Source: Akebia trifoliata (taxonomy: Eukaryota > Streptophyta > Magnoliopsida > Ranunculales > Lardizabalaceae). From it: a stretch of DNA of 64,000 bases. The stretch covers positions 5,188,001 to 5,252,000 of the forward strand of contig CM030709.1 of NCBI GenBank assembly GCA_017979445.1. Direction: 5' to 3'. This document shows, piece after piece, positions 26,429-39,786 of the stretch (within the stretch, counting starts at the first letter, position 1; each line of letters opens with the position of its first letter). The notes beneath the pieces were generated by a model. It searched no databases and had not been told where the DNA came from. It was given only the letters and a program-made list of their open reading frames with translations. The translations under genes were made by a program, and so were the position numbers.

Positions 26429-28271
26429 AATGTGTTACAAAGCAATTGTTCGATTTTTAAAAGATACCTGTTCAATAAGATGTACCAAAGAATATCAAGA
26501 TTTATGTGGTTTGGTTTTGAAGCCTAGGGCGTGGTCCAATCTTCTTCACTATAGAATCAAAAGAGAACAAATCCAAGAAGAAAATACTCAGTTTTTTTAA
26601 TTTTTTTACACCAAGCCCTAGAAGCCTTGTACACCCCTCTCCCTATCTCTCTTAAACCCTAGAAGAAAGAATACGCTAAAACTATGGAACCGTTCATATG
26701 TTGCTATTTAGAGTTACCAAAGAAAAACATATCCTAACCGTTAACTTAAATCCCATCTAATGGCTGGGATAAAAGACACATAACAACAGCAATAATTTGC
26801 ATGATCAATATATCAAAATGTTGAAATGGGAAGAATATTAAATGTGAGGGAAGAACATCTTATATAGGAAAACAAAGATAATTCATCTCTTCTATCCTTC
26901 AAATCTCTCCATTTTTACCTTTCAAAAAAAAAATCTCTCCATTCAGTCAGAATCTAAAGCAACAGAGAAAGACCCTTATCTCCAAAACTTCACCTCTCTC
27001 TCTCAAACATTAGCCCTCAACCTCGTTTGAGGATCTTTATCAAACTAGGAGTCTACCAGTTAAGATGTAAATATTCTCTTAAAAATTCATCACAAGAAAA
27101 GTTTATCTCTAGAATACTTGTATCAATCTATAGTAAATATGAGCTTTACCACTTATCTCAATAGTGTGTGTGATAAAGAGCTTCAACCACCATTCAAGGT
27201 TAGAAAAATCCTAAATAAAAAGGATGAGTGTTATGATGAAAATTTCTCAAAAAAAAAAAAAAAAAAGTGTAGCAAGAACCAGCAAAAATTTCAGTATCAT
27301 AGTACAAATATTTTGTAGTGATATGGGACTTAGGACTGTAAATACAAGACTATATGTAAACAGTATCCAGTCTACAAAGAAGGTTGGGATCTACATAGGT
27401 GGTACTTTTCTTCTGAACATCACAAGGAATGTCTAGGTAGATAGAAACATTTGAAGAAACACTCTCTTCAGGTGGATTACTGGCACAGGAGATATCCAAG
27501 ACATGGTCCCACATGTTCTCCATTTCCTCTACTTCTCTTCCATTTTGACCAGTGTTGACCGGAACCTGAAGGATACCTCGCACGTGTGTTATAGTGTACC
27601 TACATCACATCATTTTTGTATGTCCATCCATCTGGACCATTCATCCACCTATTAACCTTCATTAACCATTTAAAAACATAAAATATAAGGAGGTTTGATA
27701 GGAGGATGGTGTAGTTGACCATATTATTACCATCTCTCCTTGAAATTGAGACTAATAAAACTTGAAAAAATAACTTAAAAACAACATCTGCAAATTGTAT
27801 AAAACGTACTTACTTGTTTCGGATATGAGAGTGCCTGCGTTCAGGAAATTGTAACGGTGCCCAGTGCCCTAAATGTTTCCAAAAAACCCCTAGTAGAGAG
27901 ATGCAGCGAGTGGTGCAACACAGTAAAAAAAATATAGAACTTATACAGCCACAGCAACGTTATATAACACAAATTTTAGAAGTTATAAATAACATACAAG
28001 ATAAGGATATAAGCACACCAAAAAGATGTTTATAAGAAGGGAAATTTAACAAATAGAAGAAGGTAACTGTGATGGCCAATAATCAACTGTCGATTTCTTC
28101 GGTTCTTCTTCGATCGCTCTCGCTTCCATATCCAGTTTCTTTAGAGCTTGAAGAGCTTTTCTCACTTGGGTAGAAACCCAAATGGAAGAACCTGATGGAT
28201 AACAAGAAACTTGAAAGAAAGAAAAAAAAAAAGTTGGTGTGGCAGTATAAACTCTCAAAATATATGTAGTA
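26429..28271. other. Intergenic, downstream side of MIR160
   Basis: No protein was recognised. An A run lies at 27249-27266. The part nearest 28271 would be the 3' side of the MIR160 primary transcript. Confidence 0.4.
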
Positions 28272-28380
28272 AATGACATGCAATATGCTTGGCTCCTCGC
28301 ACGCCATCCGCTAAGGCCATCAACAATTCGATGGACTATGCAAATGGCATACAGGGAGCCAGGCATACATGCAATTATTA
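28272..28380 (-). ncRNA. MIR160: MIR160 precursor hairpin
   Basis: The reverse complement of 28345-28365 is the 21-nt plant miR160: it starts TGCCTGGCTCCC and ends TGTATGCCA, with no mismatch to the form I know. The opposite arm, reverse complement of 28284-28304, starts GCGTGCGAGGAG and ends CCAAGCATA, a normal miR160* type. The arms pair over more than 20 bases, extend outward through ATGTATGCC against GGCTCC...GCATATTGCAT, and leave a loop of about 40 bases. miR160 is known to cut mRNAs of the auxin response factors ARF10, ARF16 and ARF17; no such gene is in this window. The precursor limits are estimated from pairing, not from transcripts. An A/T-rich TATA-like word lies about 500 bp upstream (near 28871-28880) but is weak evidence for a promoter. 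Confidence 0.95.
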
Positions 28381-28435
28381 TATATACGTATAAGTATACA
28401 CCAACCCCACCAACTTTTCTTCATAATAGAACTAA

Positions 28436-28491
28436 GAAAGAAGAAGAAGAAGAAGAAGAAGAGGAGGAAAAAGAAGAAGGAGAAGGGGAGG
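28436..28491. repeat. (GAA)n/(GGA)n microsatellite
   Basis: An imperfect purine trinucleotide run lies about 60 bp upstream of the MIR160 hairpin, within or near its primary transcript. Confidence 0.85.
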
Positions 28492-31400
28492 AGATAAGCA
28501 TGAAGTCGTTCTTCCTCCACCACCAAAGCCAAAGTGGAGAATAAAGAGGAGAAAGAATAGAGTATTTATCCAGGAAAAGAGAATCTGAACTAAATCTGAT
28601 TAAACCCTAATCAAATGGGCTCTATACCCCACAGTCGTCTGCTTTGAGAAGCCGACCACCTTTTTGTTTTCCATTAAACAAACATAGCTGAAGAAACCAC
28701 TCCACTTAAACCGACACTTTTATTTTTCCACTTTTGGTGGGGAAACAGTCACTATACTTAGCTAAGTTGTGCTAAGTTAGCTTGTGAGGGGGCTTTAAGT
28801 GTTTTTGAGATGGATTTTTTTTAAAGGGGAGGGTTTTGGTGGGGTTGGAGTTGCACCCTCCAAGCTGCCACTAAATATAGAAGAAGAAAGAGAGATGGGG
28901 GAGGGATGGTGGGGTTAGGTTAACGTAACCACGCAATTTCCTAAGCCGCTTATGGTCTTTGAAATCTCCTTTTCTAGGTCGTAAAGCAACATTTGCTTTT
29001 GCCTTCTCAGACAAATTTGTCTGAGAGCGTTTGGAGGACTTGGATTCTTTTTCTCTTTCTCTCTCGTTTGAGTGATAGCTATTGCTTTTGAAAAAAAACA
29101 CAACTTGTCTATCTTTTCTTTTCTCTCTCTCTTTTTTTTTTTTTTTTTTAATTGCTTTTCTATATTGAATCCAGTGAGAGAGATAAGTTAGGATAAAGTA
29201 CTCCACAGGTACTAGTTTCAAATCTACTTTTGTAGCACATGAAACCACGTTTGTGGTTCTCCAAAGGAAAAAAAAGAGGTTTTCTAGGGTTGGTACATTA
29301 TATTTATAGATCAGAAAGGATTTCCTTGTGATCCGTTTATTAGAGATCACTATAGATATCCCTCCATCATAACCGTTCATTTGATGGAGAGCCTAAAATT
29401 TCTTTTGAGGTTAGTAATTAATTTAAAGTTTTAAATTCAACTCCGTAATGTTGATATTTAAAAGCCACTTATCCAATAAATTTAGAGTTGTGGATCCTTA
29501 GTAGCATATTTTTCATAGTTGAGACTTGAGAGGCACCATGTTGGAAAAAATAACACTTCAGTATTTTAGTGTTCATGGCTTGGATCCCACTATTTTTTTT
29601 TTCTTTTACATGATCAAAGGTTTTGAAAATGAATAGTTGACATAGCACTCTCTTGATCATTGAAAAAAAGATTACAAAGTGCCACATAATAAAAGAGCTA
29701 CAAAGGGTTTATTCTCAATTTAACATGACTAGATCCACATGTGTTGTTAACTTGTTATAGTAATGATAAGGATTAGGGAACATGTTTAGAGGCATTATTA
29801 GTATTCAAAAGGGCTTTTGAGTTAAAAATATCGTTCAGATAGAAATATCTCCTAAACATAAATAAATATGAAAGTAAGAAGTGAGAAGTAAGATCCCAGT
29901 CCAACTTTCCATTTCTGGTGTTTATAGGAATTTCATAAAATTTACAGAATTGATTTTTTATATATATAATTCTCAAAATGCCCAAAAATAAGTAATTTTC
30001 AATAAAATACCCCCTAATTAGTAATTAACACTATCATCACATGTCTAATTACGCAAAAGCACTTCCATCATTTTCGTGGACTTCACGAACGAGGCCTAAA
30101 ATAAGTAGAGGAATTCAACAAAGGGAGCTAAAATGTTTGGAGGAATTCAACAATTCCTTTTTTTTAAAAATATAATAATCAAAATGCCCAAAAAGAAGAG
30201 AACAATTTTCAACAAATACCTCCTCATACCCACCAAACATCTAACAACAATAGTGCTTCCACCATTCCCTCAAAAGTTGAACTAGCCTATCTCGTCCTAT
30301 TTTATTACAATTAGACAGAGATAAAGGCCTTTATTAAAGTAATTGGCTTTCAAGTTAATGACTTTCAAACCTCAATATAAATTCAAATAATTTGTATAAC
30401 TTTATATTTAATCTTCCAATGCATTTGTACCTTTGTCCATTCAAGCGGTACCCCATTTGTTGAATTACATCATGAAGTTAATCCCTTTTGAGGAGTCATT
30501 TTTTTTTTCCATCTTCCTATTACTTTAACCAGGGCTCTCTTTTTCATGGGTATGGGTCAAAATGCATTGACCTAGACCCAATTATTAGTGGTGGGGTCTG
30601 GATTGGTTATGAGTGGACCGTAAGTGGGTCCATTGTTGCACAAGTTTGACAAATTTAAAACAAATAATTAAAGTCTTCAAAATCAACTGATTATTTACCA
30701 AAATGTCAAAGCATTGTGTATAAACCATCAAATTCTGAATCAAGTGTAGGCTGACCATTGGATCAATCTGATGATGAATCTTGTTTGTGGATCTATAGTT
30801 TGAAAGTCACATGGAGACTGAATGATCCAAACCATGTGTTCATTTTAGTCGAAAGCTAACCCCTCCTACCGAGTTGTCTTGTCCATGATACTAAGGACAT
30901 TTTTTTTTCAGTCTGATAGCTACCATTGCGACTTTTTATTTATATAAAATCTACAAGTAGAGACAGAGATCTAGAGAAAGAGGGAGAGAGAGAGAGGACA
31001 GGTATTAATTTATTGGAGGTGTCACAATGTATCCACATAAACCAGTCAACTAACTTGAACCAGGGTTCGTCCTTGGTCCGACAAATTTGACATCCTCTTG
31101 GTGCAGTCATCGGTTTGGTTTCTAAAACATTGATACTTAGGGGTGTCAATGGGTACCCATTTAAATGAGACCAAAAACCTTGAATCCCTATTTTCAAAAA
31201 CCTTGAGTCGAGTCTAAAAGGAACCAAACCGAAAAGGAACTGAAATCAATTGGTTCTACCTGATGGGTACCTGTAGGTACTCGGAACAGATTTACTTATT
31301 CACCTTATACTTGTATATGTTTGTATGCCTTTAACTGGGAGATAAATATGAAAAATGCTTTAAAAGAGCTTATTGGACTCAAAGGGATGGGGATCACCTC

Positions 31401-34400
31401 CAAAATTAGGCCTCAAAAGTGTATGAGAATGTATTTGGATAAAGTTTTTTAGGGGTTTAGAGAAGATCTCAAGAGGAGAATTAAATAAAATTTTGGTAGG
31501 GAATCTTTTTTTTTTTTTTCACCTTGGAGAGTCCTTTATTTATGGGCCTTGGGGAGATCCTTTAGGATATAATAGTCCACACATCACAAGTTGATTTAAA
31601 TTTTCATAACCACACACAATGACCTTATTTACCCTTAATCAAAGATGTTTTGATAGTCTTTTTCACCATTTTGAGTCTTATCAAGCGTGATGATCAAATG
31701 ATAAGACAACAAAAGCACTAAAGTTTCTAGAAAATTCTTTTGGGGTCAAGTTTGTCTTTGCCCTTGAAATGCTATACGTTGGGTAGAATTAAGCATAAGG
31801 GCAAGTAACCAAAAAAAGGAGGGCCTTAAGGGTCAATTGATTTCTCACGTCTCTCAACAAACTGATTCTAAGAGGATAATATTTAAGTTCTAGAAAATTC
31901 TCTTTGAAGATAAGGGTTTTCATATTCTTTAAAGTGTTCAAACTACTTCAATGAAAATAAGACCATTGACATGCAATTTGTCTAAGGATTGAGGGTCTTA
32001 GGAGTCAATTACTTCCTTTGTGTCTCAATAAACTAAGGCTAAAAGAGTAATTGCTTCTAAAATTTTAGAGCATTCTCTTTGAGGGATAAGAAGATCTAAG
32101 TCTAGGACTTAAAATGGGTCACGTTCGGGGATGGAGATGAGTATATCCATATCTATATTCAATTTTTTATTATTTAAATCCGAATCCGACTCGGATCTTA
32201 CTAGCTAAAACTATATTTGAACCATTCTACTTCCACTAAACCCATATACGGATTCGACATGGTCGAATTACTTGATTCAAGTTGGTCGAAGTCGAATAAT
32301 TTCAAATCATTCAAAGTTATTGCAAGAAAAATTGCTAATATTGTAGTCAAAATATGACTTGAACTCAAGACTTCTTCATTTTTGTAAGGAGGCCTTAACC
32401 ACTGTGTTTAACACTTGTTGATTGAAGAAAGATGCTTTAAAAAATATAATGTACAAAATAATATATCATTAGAATCTAAGTGGATATAGGGATGGATCCA
32501 TATTCGATTCGAGCCAATGGACATAAACCCATATCTAACACATTTTTTAATTCAGATATACTTGTAAGAACCAAACCCGCTAAATTTTGATTTGAATCAC
32601 TCGAATTTTGGATAAAATTCGACCCATTCAAGAACCACTACGTCATTTGAAAACCAATAAAAGTCACAACACATGTATGAAGTGAACTTTCCAAAATAAA
32701 TACATCCTTTAGGTTTTGATTGAAACAGTTGTACCATCCTTCGATGTTGGGTCCAGACTCCAAAGGAAGAAACATCTCATTACAAACAATAATAATTGTA
32801 ATAGGATAACACTTCCCTCTGATAGTCTGGCACCCATTTGACATGCATCACAACATGCAAGAATCCATTGTGAATCACTCACAATAGGAAAAAAAAAAAA
32901 AAGCTCATGACAATTCACGAAGTTTGGTAAGCTTTTTGTGCTCAAATTCAAGTGGATATTGGGGTGGAGCCAGGATTTTCTTGTAGTGGAGGCAAACTAT
33001 GGTTAGTTGTATAATTGAAGAATTTGGAGATGAATGGTTTTAGGGAGAAATTTAGAGGTTTTTGATTAGAAGTTTAAGAAAAGGATATTTAGGTCATTTC
33101 CAATTAATATATGAGAAGGCCCGGTCAAGAGGCATGTCATCAACAAAAAATTGAAAAGGAAAGAGGGGGGGGGGGGGGCAACATTAAAGGGAGGTGAGGG
33201 TGTGAGGGCAAATGAGGAGAAAGCTGAGGGAGTGGGGAAAAATGGGGCATGTAATTAGTTTAAAATATAGGATGTCTCAAAGTTTTGTAGGGACAATTGC
33301 CCCCACCAGCTCCTTACTAGCTCTGCCCCTGAGTGGATAGATCTAAAAAAAAACGACCAACTTTGCAACTACCAAACTAATGAAAGTCGCATATAGCACG
33401 AACATATGAGTGAATAATCCCAACAATTGGCATCATTTCACATGCACACTCAAAGGTGATACATATACAACAGAGTTTATGATTTAGGGGGGAAGTATCC
33501 AAAAATCTATAAATAGGACATTCATTGCGTGAGGAAAGATATGAAATATTCATCTCTCAAACCTAAAACTTAGTCGAATTAATTATTAATAACTTGGTTG
33601 TCAAAGCTTTTTTTAAGGGAATTCAAATGAGAATTTGCAGGAGCTAATAAGGTCAATTGGTTATTGAACTGCCAAGATACAAATTTTGTTCCACACATCA
33701 AAAATACTTTATAAGCTTGAAAACTCAAGTTAAAATTCCATTGAGTCACGTACACTAAATGACCCCTGAGTCAACTTGGAAGGGTGAAATAAATATATAA
33801 TAAAATTATTAAATATTTAAAAATAATTTTAATTTTTTTAAAAAGAATATTTATTTTTGTTTTGCACAAAAAAACCAACAAATTGGATTATAACCCAATT
33901 TAATAAATTTCCAAATTGACTTTTTCGAATTATCAAATTAACGTAGTAGGTTGGTTAAAACAAGTTTTAGAACCAAGTCAATTGGAAATTAAATCAAGAC
34001 AACAATTTGGAAATTAAATCGAGCAACTATTTTAGGGCAATAATATTACCACACAATTGTCATGAAAAAACATGGGAGGTAATTTTATTATTAAACCGCA
34101 TCATATTAATGAGATTTTATGATTGTAGCATATATCGCTACACCTATGATATGATTTTTTTTTAAATAAGGCACTTATGGATCCAAGTTTATTCATGACA
34201 TAATGGCGTGGTAATCTCACAACCCTTGTTTTGAGAGTCAAGTTGGTTTTACATTAAATCGAGTCCAGTTGACTTGGGAGCAGATCCTTTGTATTCCTTT
34301 TTTCTGTAGCTCTTTGCAGCTAATATCAACGGTTGAGGATGTGTCACATCATCGAGACAATTACATTTGATCATTTAAATTTAAGGGTTCAGTGACCGCC

Positions 34401-34824
34401 CATTTTCAAACACTACTTGATCTGAGCCAAAAAAAAAAAAGTTTTTTATTTTATTTTTATATGTTTATTTTATTTTATTTTTTCAAATCTGATATAAACC
34501 GTGAGTAAAAGAGGAATGAGTTGTTACTTTTTTCAATTTGATGATGTGTGGACTATAAAAAAAGAGCTAGAGGGAAAATGGGCTACGGGGATCCGGTTCA
34601 CAAAATTGGAAGCCATTAGACAAGTTTTAAAACTATGATATTGAGTTATAAATTAATAACAAAAATAATAATTGAAATCAATAGCTAAAGCTATGTATTC
34701 CCCATGTTAAATTAGTAGATTTGTAAGGGTAGTGATTGATTTTGTCAAATGTCTAAGGAGGTAAAATTGGAATCTTACTAGTCAAGGGGGTGCCTATGAT
34801 ATCAAAGGAGGTAAGTCGAAAAAT
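28492..34824. other. Long gene-poor stretch with repeat relics
   Basis: No protein-coding gene was recognised. A diverged direct repeat sits at about 29960-30080 and 30170-30275 (CAAAATGCCCAAAAA and then TTTTCAA(C/T)AAA). A hAT-like left end TAGGGGTGTCAATGGGTACC starts at 31138, without a partner that I could find. A tRNA-like relic lies at 32337-32402 on the minus strand (CAGTGGTTAAGGCC and GAGTTCAAGTC). A run of G lies at 33164-33178. The part just above 28492 is the likely promoter side of MIR160. Confidence 0.45.

Positions 34825-34891
<67 letters not shown>
34825..34891. repeat. Compound (AT)n(GA)n microsatellite
   Basis: An AT run at about 34825-34848 passes directly into a GA run to about 34891. 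Confidence 0.95.
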
Positions 34892-34895
<4 letters not shown>

Positions 34896-35278
34896 CAAAA
34901 AAGAAAGAGAAGCAAGTTCTGATGAAAGGAGGGGATCGATGTTCCATCATGTGTAGGAAAAGGCTGCAGAAAACTTCCATAGATGGAGAGAATAGTAAAA
35001 AAAAGAGAAAGGTTGGTGGAGATTAATAGTGGAAAAAAGCTTATATCGTTTATGGAGTTGGAAGGGAACAATTGTGGGAATCCATGCAAGTGTCAGACAC
35101 ATATGGCTACACCTTGTTGTTTGGATGTGAGTGAGTACTCTTCTTACAGCATCATCAGTATAGCTCAGATTCTGTGCTTTCCGCTCTGCTCTCTTTCAGT
35201 CTTCACACCACACCACCAGCCCTGTTGGCCCCACCACATCTGTCTCCTCGATTACCCATGCATCACATTCACCTTCCC

Positions 35279-35352
35279 ATCCTCTCCTCTCCTCTCCTCT
35301 CCTCTCCACTCTTTTATCATCCAGGTCTCTCTCTCTCTCTATATATATATAT
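35279..35352. repeat. (TCTCC)n, (CT)n and (AT)n microsatellites
   Basis: A TCTCC pentamer repeat at about 35281-35307 is followed by CT and AT runs at 35325-35352. Open frames across this region are repeat artefacts. Confidence 0.9.
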
Positions 35353-35940
35353 CTTCAGCCTTATAATAGTGCAGACCTAACTTCAGCACCGTACAAGTGG
35401 CCCTTTAACTCTTTCATCTGGGAGCTTCAATTGGTGGGTTCTAGGCAAATGTGAGGCTGACGCTTCCTGGGCTATAAAACAGTATCTAACACAACGGACA
35501 TTGTAGCAATGGTTTTAAGAACCGGATCTAAACCCCCGGTTCGACCAATTTCTTGTAATAAAATCGGTTGTACCAGTCAATCAGAGGTCTGACTGTATAA
35601 TGTTCCAAGGAGGGGTGCAGCTTTGGCAGGTATAATGCATGGTTTCCATTTGATATGGACCTTAGTTAGAATTTTTAATCTAGGGTTTGGGTTGGATTTA
35701 GATTTTTAAAACCATTTAAAAGTTGATTGGGTTTAGTCTAAACTTTTGATTGGCCAACTGACATGAGCCCACTTTCTTGTACACACTATATTGGAGTTAC
35801 TCAATTCTTGCCATCCCTTGATTCTTATTAGTCAATACTTGCTATCTATTATTTATTAGGATTGGATTCCGTAGACTCATTGAAAAAAGGACTCGAAGAA
35901 ACACTAAATCCTGGTCATTGGATTTTAATGAAGAAGGTGC

Positions 35941-36053
35941 CACCTAGCTTAGTTGGTAAAGCCTATGAATGGTGATACCATAGCTTGGGTTCAATTCCCA
36001 CCATCATCGAGTTATCTGATCTCAGTAAATATTGGTTTATCGATAGAAAAAAT
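35941..36053 (+). mobile_element. tRNA-derived SINE-like unit (copy A)
   Basis: It has an A-box-like TAGCTTAGTTGG at 35945-35956 and a B-box-like GGTTCAATTCC at 35988-35998, at tRNA spacing, but no cloverleaf, so it is not a working tRNA gene. A short tail follows, ending in GGTTTATCGATAGAAAAAA. The same unit is found at 46045-46162. Confidence 0.55.
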
Positions 36054-36179
36054 GGGGATAAGATACCTATCTCAAAAATACAATATGCATCTCTAGATAA
36101 TTCCCGACCATTGTATTTTATGTTTATATTAGGGTTCGCTCGTGCCTACATCACAAACATCATCTCTCGAATTAATGGG

Positions 36180-36990
36180 GTAAAAAGATAGAAAATAAAG
36201 TTGGAGGGATATTATTGAAAAATTTTAAGATTAAAAGGGTAAAATGTGAACAATAATAATATAGGTTAAAAGGATAAAAGAGAAAATATATACAAGTTAT
36301 AGATAGTTAAGTGTAAGGAAAATAAAGTGGATCACACAAAACTATAACTTGATTGGAGGGTTAAGGGGTAAAAGTGAAAACATAAAATTGAAAATATATT
36401 ATTAATTTTGAGGTTAAAGGGGTAAAAGATGAAAAAATAATAAACTAGATTACAAGGGGTAAAAAAGAAATAATGCAAAATTAGGAGTGAAGAGTAAAAT
36501 AAATAAAGTAGTCTCACGAAACTATAGTTTAATGAGAGGTTTATCCCCCTTCACACACAAATAAAAATGTAGCAATGTGGGCCCTAAAGTTGGGTTAAGG
36601 GGGGTAAAAGCGAAAATAAATATATTAAGAGAGGTATTATTAAAAAAATTGAGATTAAAAGAGTAAAAGATAATAAATAATAAAGTGGATTAAATGGGTC
36701 AAAGAGAAAATTTAATAAAGTTAGAGGAGATGAAGAACAAATGAAATAAAGTGGGTCCTACCGTTGTTATTGAAAAAATTGAGGTTAAGAGCTAAAAATT
36801 AAAAAATAATAAAATGAGTTAAAATTGGGATATAATAAAGTTAGAGGGAGTGAAAATGAAAGAAAAAAGTGTGTCGATGGGACATTTGTCTAACCAAAAA
36901 ATTGTAACTGATAAGACATTTGTCCCAAACTCATAAAATACAAACTGTAACAATTCAGTTGTATTTTATTATATAGATGATCGAGATTGA
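36180..36990. repeat. Purine-rich degenerate tandem repeat
   Basis: It contains many diverged units built on GAGGTTAAAAGGGTAAAA, ATAATAAAGTGG and GGGACATTTGTC, ending AGTTGTATTTTATTATATAG. It is related to 9460-9780. It lies in copy A of the duplicated segment but is missing from copy B, so it was inserted there or lost from B. Confidence 0.55.
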
Positions 36991-37339
36991 ATGTTTTATT
37001 ATAAGTCCTTTTTCAAGAGTCTACAAATCCTGACCCATTTATTATATAAAAGTTAACCCCCCCCCCCCCCTCCTTTCTAAAAATAATGGTTTTGAATGTG
37101 AAATTTGATTAATTTTCATCATGAACAATATACACAAATGATTGGAAGATGCACTAATGAAACAAATGAACAAAAAATTAGTTTTTACTACAAAATGTCA
37201 AGTGTCACCTCAAGATGCCATAGTCTAAGCTTTATAGTTAATTAGATAGGTCATATGAGTCATCTCAATTCCAACACAAAATTAAAAAAAAAAAAAAAGA
37301 TTCATTTGGATATCTAGTGGTTAAAATTTAAGTAGGATA

Positions 37340-39786
37340 TAGGGTGTCAATTGAGCTCACTGGCCCACTACCCCCCTTCCATAAAATAATGTTAGGACTT
37401 TCGAATTGACTCCTCAAGAGTGTGGTCGAGCTTATTTATTTTCAACCAGTCAAACTGGATTGAGTTAGGGTATTATATTTCCCAACCTCACTTGACCTCG
37501 GCTTACTAGTATATCTTTTAGAAATATTCAAAAGAAATTTAATTAGATAAATATTTTTCTAATAAAAGTAAAATATATTGTATGTGTAGACATGAGAATG
37601 TTTGACATGAACCTCAATGTTACGTTATTTGGAGTCGCCACCATTCTTTTTTGGAAATGGGTGTGAATGGGCACCCGAAATGATTTTAAAATTAATTTTA
37701 TCATCGTAGTGACTCTCACATATGGAAAGGATGTGATCTTCCTAAGATCTAGAAAATGGGATTCGATTAGAGAATTGGAAAGGTGTTAAGCACACCATTT
37801 TCTCCACCTAAGGTTGTTACCTTTTAAATTTGGCCATTTTTGAAAATATTAACATAACAATAAAAATGCATGAAATACATGAAGTGGATGTGTGCATTTG
37901 ATGAGTATGTATCTTTTTGAAATAGGGTTTAATGTTAGTATTGACATGAGAAATATCCTATAGATGATGATATCTTATTGAACTAACACGTTTTTGCATG
38001 AGTTGAAATGTTGGTTTATGATTTTAGAGAAATTTAATGGATGAAGTTTCCTTAGATCCACAACCTTAATTAATACATGCTTAGCTAGAAACTTAATGTT
38101 TTAATCATATCAAGAGAGTTACCCAATTTTTTTTATCATAGTAAAATATGTGTGGTGTGTGTAAATATATATTATAATGCATGAGATAAAAATGAGTTTA
38201 AAATTGACTTCAACCTCCATCCTTTCGATCAAATTGCCTCAAGTATTTCATGCCTAAGGTTGAAGTTCAATACATTTCGGATGAATGAGGGTTCTCTATT
38301 ACATCATAAGGGTTTCTAACAAAATAAGGATAGAATGAGAAAATGCAATTGTTAAAATAAAATAAAAGTAAAAGAAAATTTATCTATACCAACCTTGTCC
38401 CTTTGGAAGTCTTGAATGAACTTAAGCTTGAGAAATGTGCTTGAGAGTTGAAGGATGTAGTTGAGGGTTGAGTGAGTTGAAGGTTGAGAGATGAGAAAAT
38501 GAGTAGAGATTTTGTTAGAGTTTTAGGAGCTTGAGAGCATGAATTATTCATAGAAAGTGAAATTATTTATAGAATTTTTGAAAAAAAATTAAGGATAAAG
38601 TGGTCCAACTCTAAAAATAAAGAGAATGTACATGAGGTTTAAGTTATTTTTTTTTGAAATTTTCATTTGTATGGAGGTAAAAATGACATTTGTGAAGAAA
38701 TCCAAAAAATATTCTTTGATCCTTAGTTTTTTGGTAAATAGAGGTGAAATAATAAAAAACACTTTTGGAATAATGAATAAGGGAGTGACATGTGTAAAGG
38801 TGAAGTGGTAAGTGAAAAGTAGACCTTCGTTCATTTGTAAATAACTCATAAAGTAGCGGTACATGTATATTTTTGAAATGAACTAATGGGAGAGCTCCAT
38901 GTGTGTACTTGAAGATTTTCACATTTTGAAGGTATGATTGAAAGTTTTATCAACTTTATAGATTATTACCAAAGATCAAAGAATCTTTTTAGGTTTGACC
39001 ACCCCTTTTGAAAAAGACATTCTTGGATTTTCATCAAGGGGAGTTGACTCTCCAATTAGATAATGCATTGGGTATTAAGGACTTATGGGAAATCAACATG
39101 TATCACCTTTTGAGGGGATGTGGGAGAGTGGGTTTGATATTGGGCTTAGAATGGACTTTGGGATTTGAGAGTGGATTTGATTTTGGACTTAGATGATGGA
39201 TTTGATTTTGGGTTAGAATGTGGACTTTGACTTGGGCTTAGGTTAGGTTAGGAAGTGGACTTTGGTTATGGTATGACTGATGGATCAATTAATGGGTAAT
39301 GAACTTGGGTTAGTTCCTGAGAGTAGATAGGAAATTAGAGTCGATTAGGGGCAATGTTGAGAATGACATGACATATGTATACATGAAAATGATGCCAAGT
39401 GGCAATGTAGGCCTATTAAGAGGCTTGGGTTCTAAATTAGAGTTATATTGAGGAAATTTAGATTTTTCTAAAAGGGTTTGTGCAAATTGGGGAGTCTAGA
39501 GTATGATTATAATTTAACTCTCATTTTTAATAATTATAGGTTAATAAGATATTAATTACAAATCCAATTGGATAATCTTCGAGCACACAAAATATTATTT
39601 TAAAAAAAATCTATTTTTTGCATTAAAAATTTGGAATTATTGTTATTTTATTTGACTTGAACCTAGCTCGAGCCCATTAGCTCCAAGCTAGGTCTTAGTC
39701 AAATTGGGCTCGATAGGGGTATATAGTTAATTTAGGTAGAGCCAACTCAACCGAGCCCAGTTTGGACCAACTCATTGACAACCCTA
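37340..39786. mobile_element. hAT-like non-autonomous element, split by a solo LTR
   Basis: The left end is TAGGGTGTCAATTGAGC and the right end read inward is TAGGGTTGTCAATGAGTTGG. Flanks are GTAGGATA (37332-37339) and GTAGGAAG (39787-39794), six of eight bases alike. Removing the LTR and its duplication leaves about 526 bp. It carries no transposase. Copy B of the segment keeps the left end near 46464 but has lost the right end. Confidence 0.65.
37585..39500. mobile_element. Solo LTR, 1916 bp
   Basis: It is bounded by the 5-bp duplication GTATG at 37580-37584 and 39501-39505. The other copy of the segment has a single GTATG at 46602-46606 and no insert, which shows the empty site. The ends are TGTAGAC and GTCTAGA, so one base departs from the usual TG...CA. 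The word GGAGTCGCCACC near 37632 with GGTGTTAAGCACACC near 37784 is familiar to me from LTRs of plant Ty3/gypsy elements. No gag or pol is seen. Simple GGATTTGATTTTGG-like repeats occur at 39150-39230. Confidence 0.85.

Noticed and set aside
35146..35170. CAGCATCATCA word suggestive of a miR172 star
   Set aside because: The following bases do not match miR172 and no partner arm was found nearby.
34983..35366. 127-residue open frame near the microsatellites
   Set aside because: It ends in translated TCTCC and CT repeats, has no domain, and overlaps an unrelated frame of equal quality.
35944..36002. Possible tRNA gene (A and B boxes), also at 46048-46106
   Set aside because: Box motifs are present but no cloverleaf or acceptor stem can be drawn, and both copies belong to the duplicated segment; a SINE-like relic fits better.
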